From NCBI GenBank assembly GCA_947259215.1, contig CAMYLJ010000039.1:1-64000 (forward strand): 64,000 nucleotides of DNA, read 5' to 3'. The notes beneath the pieces were generated by a model. The model was given only the letters and a program-made list of their open reading frames with translations, was not told where the DNA came from and did not search any database. A program made the position numbers and the translations under genes. Source of the DNA: an uncultured delta proteobacterium. GTDB taxonomy: Bacteria; Myxococcota_A; UBA9160; JAFDET01. Shown in pieces: positions 1 to 9,233 of this stretch; position 1 is the stretch's first letter; each line of letters begins with the position of its first letter.

Positions 1-2
1 GC

Positions 3-610
<608 letters not shown>

Positions 611-615
611 GGCAC

Positions 616-1233
616 ATGCGCGCGCAGATTCACGAGCACACGAGCCCCCGCTGCGAGGGACGGGCCGGGCTCCTCGAGCTACCGGGCTTCGAGATCCGCC
701 GCGCCGGCGCGCGTGACTTCACGCTTCAGATCTGGGGACCGCTCGAAGATCCTTGGGCCGCCGCCCTGGGCGTGGGCCTCTTCGAGGCGGGCATGCGGGT
801 GGTGCGGGGGTACGGACGGCGACTCGACGGTCCGGTCTGGCTGGGCGAGTTCGAGCTGGAGGCGCTCGACGACTCGGAAGACCCGGTTCGAATCGACTAC
901 CTGGCGCTGGCGCGCGAGCCGGTCGAGCTGCTGGCGCCGCCCCTCGTGACCCTGTCGCGCTTCCACCGCTCGCTCACCTCGAAGCACGGCGGATCGCTCT
1001 TCCTCGAGGTACGCGCCCGCGACCGGCTCGGCTTCCTCGGTGGGCTGCTGGCGCCGATCGCACGCCTCGGACTCGTGCCCGAGGAGTTCCACATCGACAC
1101 CCTCGGGCTGCCCGTGCTGGACCGCTTCTTCCTGAAGCAGCAGGACGGCGCTGCGCCGGGGCGCGACGCCCGGCGCCGGCTGAAAGGCCTGCTGGATCAG
1201 CTCTCCAGCCCGAGGACGTCCGCCATCGAGTAG
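616..1233 (+). CDS. Stand-alone tandem ACT-domain protein (GlnD C-terminus-like)
   Basis: A 205-residue soluble protein without catalytic motifs. Residues about 130-195 read as an ACT domain: LFLEVRARDRLGFLGGLLAP, then HIDTLG and a FFLKQQDG strand. This is the pattern of the glutamine-sensing ACT domains at the end of GlnD uridylyltransferase. Residues about 30-100 (DFTLQIWG onward) look like a first, more divergent ACT repeat. GlnD uridylylates P-II, and here the gene is divergent from glnB, so a role in nitrogen or amino-acid sensing is a reasonable inference but not shown. No good ribosome site precedes the ATG because a palindrome fills the leader. The 3' end overlaps dapB by 37 bases on the opposite strand. 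Confidence 0.65.
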   Translation: MRAQIHEHTSPRCEGRAGLLELPGFEIRRAGARDFTLQIWGPLEDPWAAALGVGLFEAGMRVVRGYGRRLDGPVWLGEFELEALDDSEDPVRIDYLALAREPVELLAPPLVTLSRFHRSLTSKHGGSLFLEVRARDRLGFLGGLLAPIARLGLVPEEFHIDTLGLPVLDRFFLKQQDGAAPGRDARRRLKGLLDQLSSPRTSAIE

Positions 1234-1991
1234 AGGCCCGGCGGCTGCTCGGCCAGCCAGGCGGCGGCCCGCACGGAGCCGCGGGCGAAGTGGTCGCGAG
1301 TGGCGGAGCGGTGGACCAGCTCGAGCCGCTCTCCCGCGCCCACGAAGAGCACGCTGTGCTCGCCCGGGTTGTCGCCGCCGCGCAGGGTCTGGATCCCGAT
1401 CGTGCCGGGCTCGCGCGGGCCGGTCTCGCCCTCCCGGGCCAGCACCAGCCGCTCGCCGGGCGGGGCTCCGCGGCCCTCCGCCACGGCCTCGGCCAGCCAC
1501 AGGGCCGTGCCGCTCGGGGCGTCGCGCTTGCCGGCGTGGTGCAGCTCGACCAGCTCGGCATCGAAGTCCTCGTCGTCCAGCAGCCGCGCCGCCTGGCGCA
1601 CCAGGTGGCCCAACACGTTCACCGACACCGAGAAGTTCGGCGCCAGCACGATCGCCACCCGTTCGGCCAGACGTTCGATCTCCGCGCGCTCGGAGGCGTC
1701 GAGCCCGGTGGTGCCGACGACGCAGCGGACGCCGGCGTCGGCCGCCACCCGCAGCGCGTCCAGGCTGGCGGCGGGCGTGGCGAAGACGATCGCGAGCTCG
1801 CATGCAGCGAGGGCGGCCTTCGGGTCGTCCTCGACCCGCACGCCTCCGCCCGCGTCCGATCCCAGGCCCGGGTGTCCCGGCGCCTCGAGCGCGCCGGCCA
1901 GGGCGAGCTCCGGATGACCGGCCAGGGCCGCGCGCACGCGCTCGCCCATGCGGCCGAGCGCGCCCACCACCGCGACGGGACGCGCGGCCAT
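1197..1991 (-). CDS. dapB: 4-hydroxy-tetrahydrodipicolinate reductase
   Basis: Reduces hydroxy-tetrahydrodipicolinate to tetrahydrodipicolinate with NAD(P)H in the lysine/diaminopimelate pathway. The 264-residue product starts MAARPVAVVGALGRMGERV, giving the nucleotide-binding GxxGRMG loop at residues 10-16. The signature ELHHAGKRDAPSGTA supplies the catalytic His-His and Lys, and GHLVRQAARLL lies in the linker. The ATG shares one base with the dapA stop (TGATG), so the two are translationally coupled. It is the last gene of the argH-lptM-dapF-dapA-dapB run and converges with the ACT-domain gene. Confidence 0.97.
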   Translation of the reverse strand: MAARPVAVVGALGRMGERVRAALAGHPELALAGALEAPGHPGLGSDAGGGVRVEDDPKAALAACELAIVFATPAASLDALRVAADAGVRCVVGTTGLDASERAEIERLAERVAIVLAPNFSVSVNVLGHLVRQAARLLDDEDFDAELVELHHAGKRDAPSGTALWLAEAVAEGRGAPPGERLVLAREGETGPREPGTIGIQTLRGGDNPGEHSVLFVGAGERLELVHRSATRDHFARGSVRAAAWLAEQPPGLYSMADVLGLES

Positions 1992-2863
1992 CAGAGGGTC
2001 CCCAGCTCCTTCAGCACGACGCGCAGGCGCTCGCGGTTGGGCTCCTGGAGCCGCGTCAGGGGCAGGCGGATCTCGTCGCTCACGAGACCGCGCAGCGCCT
2101 GGGCCGCCTTCACGGGGATCGGGTTGGTCTCGCAGAAGAGCGCGTCGAAGAGCGGCAGCAGCCGCTGGTGCAGGTCGAGCGAGCGCGCCTGGTCGCCCGC
2201 CCGGAAGGCCCGCACCAGCTCTGCCATCTCCGACGGCGCCACGTTCGCCGAGGTCGAGATGACCCCCGCGCCGCCCACCGAGAGGATGGGCAGGGTCAGC
2301 ACGTCGTCGCCGGAGAGCACCGGAAAGTCTTCCCCGCACAGGGCGACCACGTGGGACACCTGGCCCAGGTCGCCGCTCGACTCCTTCACGCCCACCACCT
2401 GCTCGATGTCCGCGAGCTGGGCCATGGTCTCGGGCAGGACGTTCGAGGCCGTGCGGCCCGGGATGTTGTAGACGATCAGCGGGAAGGCGGTCTCGCGCGC
2501 GATCTCGGCGAAGTGGGCCACGATCCCGGCCTGGGTGGGCTTGTTGTAGTAGGGCGAGATCAGGAGCGCGCCGTCGGCGCCGGCCTCCTTGGCGTGGCGG
2601 GTGAGGTCGATGGCCTCGCGCGTGGAGTTGGAGCCGGTGCCGGCGACGACGGAGACCCGACCGCGGGCGGCCGCCACCACCACCTCCACCACCCGCCGGT
2701 GCTCGGCGTGGGAGAGCGTGGCGGACTCGCCGGTCGAGCCACAGGGCACCAGGCCGTCGACGCCGGCCTCGATCTGGAGCTCCACCAGGTCCGCCAGCGC
2801 GCGCTCGTCCACCGCCCCGTCGCGGAACGGCGTGATCAGCGCGGTCAGGACACCTTGGAACAC
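1991..2863 (-). CDS. dapA: 4-hydroxy-tetrahydrodipicolinate synthase
   Basis: TIM-barrel aldolase condensing pyruvate with aspartate semialdehyde, the first committed step to diaminopimelate and lysine. The protein has 290 residues. Visible motifs are GSTGESATL (residues 42-50), YYNKPTQ, Tyr132 in VYNIPGRT, and the Schiff-base Lys160 in GVKESSGD. The start is GTG (MFQGVLTALITPF), one base after the dapF stop. The stop overlaps the dapB start by one base. Confidence 0.97.
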   Translation of the reverse strand: MFQGVLTALITPFRDGAVDERALADLVELQIEAGVDGLVPCGSTGESATLSHAEHRRVVEVVVAAARGRVSVVAGTGSNSTREAIDLTRHAKEAGADGALLISPYYNKPTQAGIVAHFAEIARETAFPLIVYNIPGRTASNVLPETMAQLADIEQVVGVKESSGDLGQVSHVVALCGEDFPVLSGDDVLTLPILSVGGAGVISTSANVAPSEMAELVRAFRAGDQARSLDLHQRLLPLFDALFCETNPIPVKAAQALRGLVSDEIRLPLTRLQEPNRERLRVVLKELGTL

Positions 2864-2864
2864 C

Positions 2865-3713
2865 TCACACCCCCTCGACGTCGATCGTGCCGGTGTAGAC
2901 CTCGGCCGCGGGGCCGGTCATGAAGACGTGGGCGTCGTCGGCGGGCCACGCCAGGGCCAGCGCTCCGCCCCGCAGCGATACCGAGAGATCCCGGTCCACG
3001 AGGCCGTTCAGGATCGACGCCACCGCCACCGCGCAGGCGCCGCTGCCGCACGCCAGGGTCTCCCCGGTGCCGCGCTCCCAGGTCCGTTGCCGCACCTGGC
3101 TGCGGTCCACGAGCTGCACGAACTCCGCGTTCACCCGGTTGGGGAACGCCGGGTGCTGCTCCAGGGCCGGGCCCACGGTCTCCACCGGGAAGGCGTCCAC
3201 GTCGTCCACGTAGACCACGGCGTGGGGGTTGCCCATGGAGACGGCGGAGACCTCGAGCCGCCGGCCCGCCACCTCCAGCGGCTCGCGCAGGACGGGGCCC
3301 TCGCCGGAGCCGAGCCGGGTCGGGATCTTGGCGGGGGTCAGGACCGGCCGGCCCATGTCGACCCGCACCTGGTCGCCGCCCATCCAGCGCGGGCGCACGA
3401 CGCCGCCCAGGGTCTCGACGGAGATCTCGTCGGCCTCGATGTGACCGCGGTCGCGCAGGAACTTCAGCACGGCGCGGATGCCGTTGCCGCACATCTCGAC
3501 CTGGGAGCCGTCCGCGTCGTAGATGTCCATGCGCACGTCGGCCGCGGACGAGGGCCGCAGCACCAGCACCTGGTCGGCGCCGACGCCGAAGTGGCGGTCG
3601 GCCAGCTGGCGTGCCACGGCGGCCAGCTCGGCGGGCAGCTCGCGGCGGACGCCGTCGAGGACCACGAAGTCGTTGCCCGCGCCGTGCATCTTGGTGAACT
3701 CGAGCTGCCCCAT
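2865..3713 (-). CDS. dapF: Diaminopimelate epimerase
   Basis: Cofactor-independent epimerase converting LL- to meso-diaminopimelate for peptidoglycan and lysine. The 282-residue protein has HGAGNDF near the start. The two catalytic cysteines are Cys75 in MCGNGIR and Cys222 in TLACGSGACA, so the active site looks intact. The ATG at 3711-3713 is preferred since it shares a base with the stop of the small lipoprotein gene upstream (TGATG); a GTG three bases earlier is also possible. lysA, often found in this cluster in related bacteria, is absent from the run. Confidence 0.97.
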   Translation of the reverse strand: MGQLEFTKMHGAGNDFVVLDGVRRELPAELAAVARQLADRHFGVGADQVLVLRPSSAADVRMDIYDADGSQVEMCGNGIRAVLKFLRDRGHIEADEISVETLGGVVRPRWMGGDQVRVDMGRPVLTPAKIPTRLGSGEGPVLREPLEVAGRRLEVSAVSMGNPHAVVYVDDVDAFPVETVGPALEQHPAFPNRVNAEFVQLVDRSQVRQRTWERGTGETLACGSGACAVAVASILNGLVDRDLSVSLRGGALALAWPADDAHVFMTGPAAEVYTGTIDVEGV

Positions 3714-3862
3714 CACTCTTCCTCGTCCGGCAGGATCGGCTGGCCCGCGTCGTAGACGACGCCGGGATCCGGCGGCGGCGGCAGCACCTGCCGGGGCGGC
3801 GTGTAGTGCCCGCAGCCGAGGCCGACCAGCACGATCAGCGCGACGGTCACCCGCGCGCTCAC
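3713..3862 (-). CDS. lptM: Small LptM-like lipoprotein
   Basis: A 49-residue product: short hydrophobic signal (VTVALIVLVGLG), Cys17, then a proline-rich tail CGHYTPPRQVLPPPPDPG. The lipobox GLGC lacks the usual Leu at -3, which is a weak point. Size, the C-G start of the mature part and the place directly upstream of dapF match LptM (formerly YifL), a lipoprotein that in E. coli helps maturation of the LptD-LptE translocon. The GTG start overlaps the argH stop (GTGA) and the stop overlaps the dapF start, which supports a real translated gene. Function is inferred from position and form only. Confidence 0.7.
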   Translation of the reverse strand: MSARVTVALIVLVGLGCGHYTPPRQVLPPPPDPGVVYDAGQPILPDEEE

Positions 3863-5304
3863 CGGTCCGTCTCCGCGGCCCGGCCCTCTTCGGCCTCGAT
3901 GCGCGCCATCTCTTCTTCCAGCTCCTGCCCGGCCCGCGCCAGGGCCGCCGCCACCGTGGCCCGGGCCGTGCCGCCAGGCAGGCTGCGCGCCTCGAGCGAG
4001 CCTTCCAGATCGACCAGCTCGCCGGCCCCCGCCGGAAACGCCACGTGGAAGGCCTGCAGATCCTCGCGCGAAAGCCTGCCGAGGTCGAGATCCTTCTCCA
4101 GGCAGTGAGCCACCACGCGCCCGACCGCCTCGTGAGCCTCCCGGAAGGGCACGCCCTCGCGCACCAGGGCCTCGGCCAGGTCGGTGGCGAGGAGCATCGG
4201 GTCCGAGGCGGCCTCGCGCATGCGGTCGGAGTCCACCTGCAGGGTGGCCAGCGAGCCGCACAGGACCTGGAGGCAGTCGCGCAGGGTCGCGAAGGCGTCG
4301 AAGAGCGGCTCCTTGTCCTCCTGGAGGTCGCGGTTGTACGCGAGCGGGAGCCCCTTCATCACCGTCAGCAAGGTGACCAGGGATCCCACCACCCGGCCGC
4401 TCTTGCCGCGCACGAGCTCCGGCACGTCCGGGTTCTTCTTCTGGGGCATCAGGCTCGAGCCCGTCGAGTAGGCGTCGGCCAGCTCGACGAAGCCGAACTC
4501 GCTCGACGACCACAGCACCAGCTCCTCCGCCAGGCGCGAGAGATGCACCATCGCGATGGCGGCAGCCGCCAGGAACTCGAGCGCCCCGTCGCGCGACGCC
4601 ACGGCGTCCAGGCTGTTGCGCGCCGGCTCGTCGAAGCCGAGCGCCCGGGCCGTGTCGTCGCGGTCGAGCGGCAGGGTCGAGCCGGCCAGCGCTCCCGCGC
4701 CCAGGGGTGAGCGCGCGAGCCGCGCGCCGGCGTCGGCGAAACGTCCGGCGTCGCGCCCGAGCATCTCCACGTAGGCGTGCCAGTGGTGCGCGAGTCGCAG
4801 CGGCTGGGCGCGCTGGAGGTGCGTGTAGCCCGGCAGGATCGTGTCCAGGTGCTCCTCGGCGCGCCCGAGCAGCACGCCCCGCAGCTCCGCGAGCCCGCGC
4901 CGGATGGCGCGCCCGGCATCGCGCAGGAAGAGCGCCAGGTCCGTCGCCACCTGGTCGTTGCGGCTGCGACCCGTGTGGAGGCGTCCCGCGACCGGACCGG
5001 CCAGCTCGTGCAACCGCGCCTCCACGTTCATGTGGATGTCCTCGGCCGCCGCGTCGAAGGGGAATTCCCCCGACTCGATCTCGCGCGCCACGCGCCGCAG
5101 GCCGTCGACCAGCGCCTCGGCGTCCTCGGCGGACACGATTCCCGAGCGCCCGAGCATGCGGGCGTGGGCGATGGATCCCCGCACGTCGTAGCGGGCCAGC
5201 GCCCGGTCGAAGTGGACCGACGCCGAGAAGCGCTCCACGGCGGCATCGGTCGCCTCGCGGAAGCGGCCGCCCCACGCCTTCGGCTTTCCGGAACCTTGCC
5301 CCAT
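3859..5304 (-). CDS. argH: Argininosuccinate lyase
   Basis: Cleaves argininosuccinate to arginine and fumarate, the last step of arginine synthesis. The 481-residue protein starts MGQGSGKPKAWGGRF. It has the fumarase/aspartase-superfamily signature GSSLMPQKKNPD, with the catalytic Ser in the mobile loop, plus HTGRSRNDQVATD and GYTHLQRAQP, both typical of ArgH. It heads the argH-lptM-dapF-dapA-dapB run; its stop overlaps the lptM start. The 118-base gap to the divergent penicillin-binding protein gene must hold its promoter. Confidence 0.97.
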   Translation of the reverse strand: MGQGSGKPKAWGGRFREATDAAVERFSASVHFDRALARYDVRGSIAHARMLGRSGIVSAEDAEALVDGLRRVAREIESGEFPFDAAAEDIHMNVEARLHELAGPVAGRLHTGRSRNDQVATDLALFLRDAGRAIRRGLAELRGVLLGRAEEHLDTILPGYTHLQRAQPLRLAHHWHAYVEMLGRDAGRFADAGARLARSPLGAGALAGSTLPLDRDDTARALGFDEPARNSLDAVASRDGALEFLAAAAIAMVHLSRLAEELVLWSSSEFGFVELADAYSTGSSLMPQKKNPDVPELVRGKSGRVVGSLVTLLTVMKGLPLAYNRDLQEDKEPLFDAFATLRDCLQVLCGSLATLQVDSDRMREAASDPMLLATDLAEALVREGVPFREAHEAVGRVVAHCLEKDLDLGRLSREDLQAFHVAFPAGAGELVDLEGSLEARSLPGGTARATVAAALARAGQELEEEMARIEAEEGRAAETDR

Positions 5305-5343
5305 GGGGGAAAAGTCGGAAAGAACGGGCCCCTTCGCAAGCTG

Positions 5344-5358
5344 GCGCCCAAGGGGCGC
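5344..5358. other. Small GC hairpin in the argH/PBP divergent region
   Basis: GCGCCC-AAG-GGGCGC forms a perfect 6-bp stem with a 3-base loop between argH and the PBP gene. There is no T-run. It could be structural chance in GC-rich DNA or part of a 5' leader. Confidence 0.25.
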
Positions 5359-5422
5359 GCCGCCGGTGGGTGCGGCAGGGCCCTGCGCGTGTCACGCTTA
5401 GGCCCCGGGGGATGACTCTAGA

Positions 5423-7861
5423 GTGGCACGCAAGTCGGGTGCAGGTCGAGCAAAGGGCGGCCGCCGGCGCGGTGGGCCCGAGCTGCGGCTGCGGCTCGCC
5501 CGCTGGGTGCGCCGGGCGGGCTGGCTGACCCTGATTCTCGGGTTCCTGGCCGGCTGCTTCGTCGGCGCGCGGATGGTGCGCCTCGACCGGATCATCACCG
5601 CGCGCTTCGAGGGGCAGCGCTTCCGCGTACCCTCCCGGGTGCTGTCGGCGCCCACCATTCTCTACCCCGGGCTCGACTGGCGGCGGATCGAGCTGCGCGC
5701 CCTGCTGATCCGGCTGGGCTATCGCGAGCTCGAGCTGCGCGGCTCGCTGGGCGAGGCCCGCGTGCCCCTGGGACACGTGGTCTGGTCGAAGCGGGCGTTG
5801 CGGGTCCACCTGCGCGGCTTCGAGCATCCGCGCCGCCCCGAGCCGCCGCGCGACATCGTGATCGGCCTGGGAGGCAGCACGATCGAGCGCATCCAGGCGA
5901 CCGACACGGGCCGGACCCTCGGCGCCGTCCTGCTCGAGCCGGAAGTGGTGGGTTCCTACTACGGGCCGGATCGCGAGCAGCGCGAGCTGGTGCGGCTCGG
6001 CGAGATTCCGCGTCACCTGGTGGACGCCGTGCTGGCCGTCGAGGACCAGCGCTTCGACAGCCACCACGGCATCGACCTGCGGCGGGTGTTGGGCGCCGCG
6101 CTCGCGAACCTGCGGGCGGGCTCCATCCGTCAGGGAGGCAGCACGCTCACCCAGCAGCTGGCCAAGAACTTCTTCCTCACGCCCGAGCGGACGCTGCGCC
6201 GGAAGCTCGAGGAAGCCGGGATGGCCCTGCTGATGGAGGCTCGCTACTCGAAGGACGAGATCCTCGAGACCTACCTGAACGAGATCTATCTCGGGCAGCG
6301 CGGCTCCACCGCCGTGCACGGCGTCGGCGAGGCGTCGCGGCTCTACTTCGGGAAGCCGGCGCGTCATCTGGCGCCGGCGGAGTCCGCGCTGATCGCGGCC
6401 ATCATCCAGAGCCCGAACGGCACCTCGCCCTTCCGGGCGCCCGAGAAGGCCCGCGCCCGGCGCAACCTGGTGCTGGGCCTGATGTACCGCCAGGGGCGCA
6501 TCGAGGCGGTGGTCTTCCGCGAGGCGCGCGACGAGCCGCTGCGCCTGGCGGCGCGCACCCCGGAGCTGCGCGAGTCGCGCTACTTCCTGGACGCGCTGCG
6601 GCGTCAGCTGCCCGAGGTGTACGACGAGGCGACGCTCACCTCGGAAGGCGTGCGCATCTACTCCACCCTCGACTTCCGCTTGCAGCGCCTCGCCGCCGAG
6701 ACGCTGGTGGCGGGGCTCGAAGGTCTGGAGAAGAGCCAGCCCGGCCTCGTCGCCAAGGATCCGGCGCGGGGCCTCCAGGGCTGCATCGTGGTGCTGCGGC
6801 CGCAGACGGGGGAGATCCTGGCGCTCGTCGGTGGCCGCTCGTACGGGCTCTCCCAGTTCGATCGCTGCACCCAGGCGCGGAGGCCCCCGGGGAGCGCGTT
6901 CAAGCCGTTCGTGTACGCGGCGGCCCTGGAGCCGGCGCCGCAGGGGGCGACGATCACCCTGGCGAGCCGCCTCGACGACTCCCCGCTGCGCGTCGATACC
7001 TCGAACGGTCCCTGGCAGCCGCGCAACTTCGACGAGGAGTTCAACGGCGACGTCGGCGTGCGCGAGGCGGTGGAGCGCTCCCTCAACGTCGCGACGGCGC
7101 GCCTGGCCCTGGACGTGGGCGTCGAGCGGGTGATCGACATGAGCCGGCGCCTGGGCATCCGGAGTCCGTTGCCCCGCGTTCCGAGCCTCGCCCTCGGCAC
7201 CGGCGACGTCTCGCCGCTCGAGCTGGCGCGCGCCTACGCGACGCTCGCGAACGGCGGCGTGCGTCCGGAGATCCGTACCTTCGACGACCTCGTGGACGCC
7301 CAGGGACGCACGGTGGCGCGTCGGGAGATCGAGTTTCGCCGCGTTCTCGACCGGGGAACCGCCTATCTGTCCACGTCGCTCCTCGAGGGCGTGGTGGAGC
7401 GCGGCACCGCGCAAGGCGTGCGCCGAGCCGGGATCCACGGTCCGGTGGCGGGGAAGACGGGAACCAGCGATGGCGAGCGCGACGCGTGGTTCGCAGGCTT
7501 CACACCCGAGCTGGTGGTGGTGGTGTGGGTCGGCTTCGACGATCCGCGCAGTCTGGGGCTGTCTTCGAGCCGGGTTGCGGTGCCGATCTGGGCGCGCTTC
7601 GTTCGCGAGGTCACGGGCGGGCGCGTGCGCGGCGCCTTCCTGCCGCCCCCCGACGTGATCGAGCTCGAGATCGAGCCCGCCACGGGCGCGCTGGCCAAGC
7701 GCGGCTGCCCCGTGCGGCAGGCGGAGTACTTCGTCGTCGGTACCGAGCCCACGCTCGTGTGTCCCAGCGACTGGGCGGAGCGGGATCCGGGCTTCGAGCT
7801 GGACCGAGAGGCCGATCGCCTGCGCGAGGGCCTCCTGCGCTGGCTGAAGGACGTCCTGTAG
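5423..7861 (+). CDS. Class A penicillin-binding protein (PBP1B-like)
   Basis: Bifunctional peptidoglycan glycosyltransferase and DD-transpeptidase anchored in the inner membrane. The 812 residues comprise a basic cytoplasmic tail, one membrane segment (about 31-53), a UB2H-like region (about 65-150, ILYPGLDW to LIRLGYRELE), a GT51 domain with EDQRFDSHHG (catalytic Glu near 207) and QGGSTLTQQLAKN, and a transpeptidase domain with Ser491-AFK, Ser553-Leu-Asn and KTGT at 678-681. All catalytic motifs are present. The UB2H-like part suggests the PBP1B rather than the PBP1A branch, and so dependence on a lipoprotein activator; a TPR lipoprotein follows after one base. The start codon is GTG. Confidence 0.95.
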   Translation: MARKSGAGRAKGGRRRGGPELRLRLARWVRRAGWLTLILGFLAGCFVGARMVRLDRIITARFEGQRFRVPSRVLSAPTILYPGLDWRRIELRALLIRLGYRELELRGSLGEARVPLGHVVWSKRALRVHLRGFEHPRRPEPPRDIVIGLGGSTIERIQATDTGRTLGAVLLEPEVVGSYYGPDREQRELVRLGEIPRHLVDAVLAVEDQRFDSHHGIDLRRVLGAALANLRAGSIRQGGSTLTQQLAKNFFLTPERTLRRKLEEAGMALLMEARYSKDEILETYLNEIYLGQRGSTAVHGVGEASRLYFGKPARHLAPAESALIAAIIQSPNGTSPFRAPEKARARRNLVLGLMYRQGRIEAVVFREARDEPLRLAARTPELRESRYFLDALRRQLPEVYDEATLTSEGVRIYSTLDFRLQRLAAETLVAGLEGLEKSQPGLVAKDPARGLQGCIVVLRPQTGEILALVGGRSYGLSQFDRCTQARRPPGSAFKPFVYAAALEPAPQGATITLASRLDDSPLRVDTSNGPWQPRNFDEEFNGDVGVREAVERSLNVATARLALDVGVERVIDMSRRLGIRSPLPRVPSLALGTGDVSPLELARAYATLANGGVRPEIRTFDDLVDAQGRTVARREIEFRRVLDRGTAYLSTSLLEGVVERGTAQGVRRAGIHGPVAGKTGTSDGERDAWFAGFTPELVVVVWVGFDDPRSLGLSSSRVAVPIWARFVREVTGGRVRGAFLPPPDVIELEIEPATGALAKRGCPVRQAEYFVVGTEPTLVCPSDWAERDPGFELDREADRLREGLLRWLKDVL

Positions 7862-7862
7862 C

Positions 7863-8360
7863 GTGGCGCGCCGCGGCTGGGTCCCGCTGCTGATCCTGTG
7901 CGCGTGCGCCCCCCTCCGGGGTCCCGACGCGACCCCGAGCGGCCTGCACCTGTCGGAGCTCGCGGGCGAGGGCGACGCCGAGCGGCGTACGTCGCTCGAT
8001 CTGGTGCTGCAAGGGCTGGGGGAGGATGCGTCCGGGCGTCCCGCGGCGGCGCTGGCGGAGTACCAGAGCGCGCTGCGCCTCGACCCGACGAATCCGTGGG
8101 TGTACCTGGCGTTGGCCCGGCACCATGTGGACGGCACGCAGCCGGAGCGGGCCCTTCCCTTCCTGGATCAGGCCCGCGCCCTGGTCGAGGCGCAGGGGAG
8201 CGACTCCCCGAGGGTCGAGGCCCACCTGCTGGGTCTGCGCGGAGCCGCGCTCGTCGCCAGCGGGCGTCCCGTCGAGGGCCTGCCGCTGCTCGAGGAGGCG
8301 CGTGCGCTCGCGCCCGACGTGTGGGCAGACGGTCACCTCTCGGCCCACGAGCTTCAATAG
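7863..8360 (+). CDS. TPR-repeat lipoprotein next to the PBP
   Basis: A 165-residue protein with a short signal peptide ending LLILCAC (probable lipid-attached Cys15) followed by about three tetratricopeptide-like helices (AAALAEYQSALRLDPTNPWVYL, then RALPFLDQARAL and GLPLLEEARALAP). It begins one base after the PBP1B-like gene and precedes lspA, so the three look like an operon for envelope work. LspA makes lipoproteins and PBP1B enzymes elsewhere use lipoprotein activators such as the TPR protein LpoA (for PBP1A) or LpoB. A PBP-activator role is an inference from this context. Confidence 0.7.
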   Translation: MARRGWVPLLILCACAPLRGPDATPSGLHLSELAGEGDAERRTSLDLVLQGLGEDASGRPAAALAEYQSALRLDPTNPWVYLALARHHVDGTQPERALPFLDQARALVEAQGSDSPRVEAHLLGLRGAALVASGRPVEGLPLLEEARALAPDVWADGHLSAHELQ

Positions 8361-8396
8361 CCCCCGTGGGTCGCGTGTGATAGGTTCCGCAGCCCG

Positions 8397-8915
8397 ATGC
8401 CTCCCAAGTTCAAGGCGTTCGCAGCCGCGTCGGGAATCTCCCTGGCTCTCGACCTGCTCAGCAAGTGGTGGATCACCGCCAACCTCGGCTATGCGGACCG
8501 CATTACGGTGATCGACGGGTTCTTCTACATCACCCACGTGCGCAACCCGGGCGCGGCGTTCGGCATGTTCACCAGCACGTCGGCCGACGTCCGGCTCCCG
8601 TTCTTCATCGGAGTTTCGCTCGTCGCACTCGCGATCATCGCCAACTTCTACCGCCGCCTGGCCCCGGGGGACCGGCACGCGGCCCTGACTCTCGGTCTCA
8701 TCCTCGGGGGCGCGCTCGGCAACCTCATCGATCGAATTCGCTACGGCGAAGTGGTGGACTTTCTGCACTTCCGGCTCTGGACCGGCTATTCCTGGCCGGA
8801 CTTCAACCTCGCCGACAGCTTCATCGTCGTCGGTGTGGCTCTCCTCCTGCTCGACCTGCTCGCTGCGGAAGGCGAAGGGCGCAGCGAATCCGACCCGCCT
8901 CCTCGCGAAGCCTGA
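8397..8915 (+). CDS. lspA: Lipoprotein signal peptidase (signal peptidase II)
   Basis: Inner-membrane aspartic protease that removes signal peptides from diacylated prolipoproteins. It has 172 residues and four hydrophobic segments. Conserved motifs are LDLLSKWW, VRNPGAAFG, GGALGNLIDRI, VVDF with Asp121 and FNLAD with Asp140, the catalytic pair. A T8 run lies shortly after the stop, without a convincing stem before it. A TAGGTT box 11 bases before the ATG could be a -10 element, but no -35 box is evident. Confidence 0.97.
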   Translation: MPPKFKAFAAASGISLALDLLSKWWITANLGYADRITVIDGFFYITHVRNPGAAFGMFTSTSADVRLPFFIGVSLVALAIIANFYRRLAPGDRHAALTLGLILGGALGNLIDRIRYGEVVDFLHFRLWTGYSWPDFNLADSFIVVGVALLLLDLLAAEGEGRSESDPPPREA

Positions 8916-9051
8916 AGCTGTTTTTTTTCGCGTTTCCCGACGGAGCGCGACTTCGCAGACTCCTCCGCAGCAACGCACGATTCGCTGCGTTCCCCGGATC
9001 CGACTTCGCACGGTTCGCGCGCACACAGCGTCGAAAACAAGTAACGGATTC

Positions 9052-9080
9052 TTGACACCGTCGTTGCAACCTGCGATAGA
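9052..9080 (+). promoter_or_regulatory. Sigma-70-type promoter for the IclR-family gene
   Basis: A perfect -35 box TTGACA (9052-9057) followed after 17 bases by a weak -10 box GATAGA (9075-9080). Predicted start is near 9087, which gives a leader of about 150 bases to the preferred ATG at 9234 or 24 bases to the in-frame ATG at 9111. Confidence 0.5.
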
Positions 9081-9233
9081 AAGGCGCTCGTTCGGTTCGA
9101 TCGCCCGCAGATGAAGCAGTTTGATTCTTCGGTTCTCATGCAGTTGCGGGTCGGGCGGGTGCGGGGCACGGTTTCGGAAACCCTCCCCGGGGGCGATGCC
9201 AAGCGGCGCGTCCCCGCCGGAAGCGTCGGCCGC

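Noticed and set aside
5421-5440. TGGCAC near the PBP start as a sigma-54 promoter
   Set aside because: No TTGC at the required distance; it lies within the start of the gene.
3713-8137. Very long open frame on the minus strand across argH and the PBP gene
   Set aside because: High-GC shadow. It is antisense to clear argH (other frame) and PBP genes; only its last 50 codons, in frame with the small lipoprotein, are kept.
8916-8940. T8 run after lspA as an intrinsic terminator
   Set aside because: No stable stem directly before it; only a 3-bp pairing is possible.
9111-9233. Extra 41-codon N-terminus of the IclR regulator
   Set aside because: In frame and near the promoter, but unlike the family; the winged helix starts just after the ATG at 9234.
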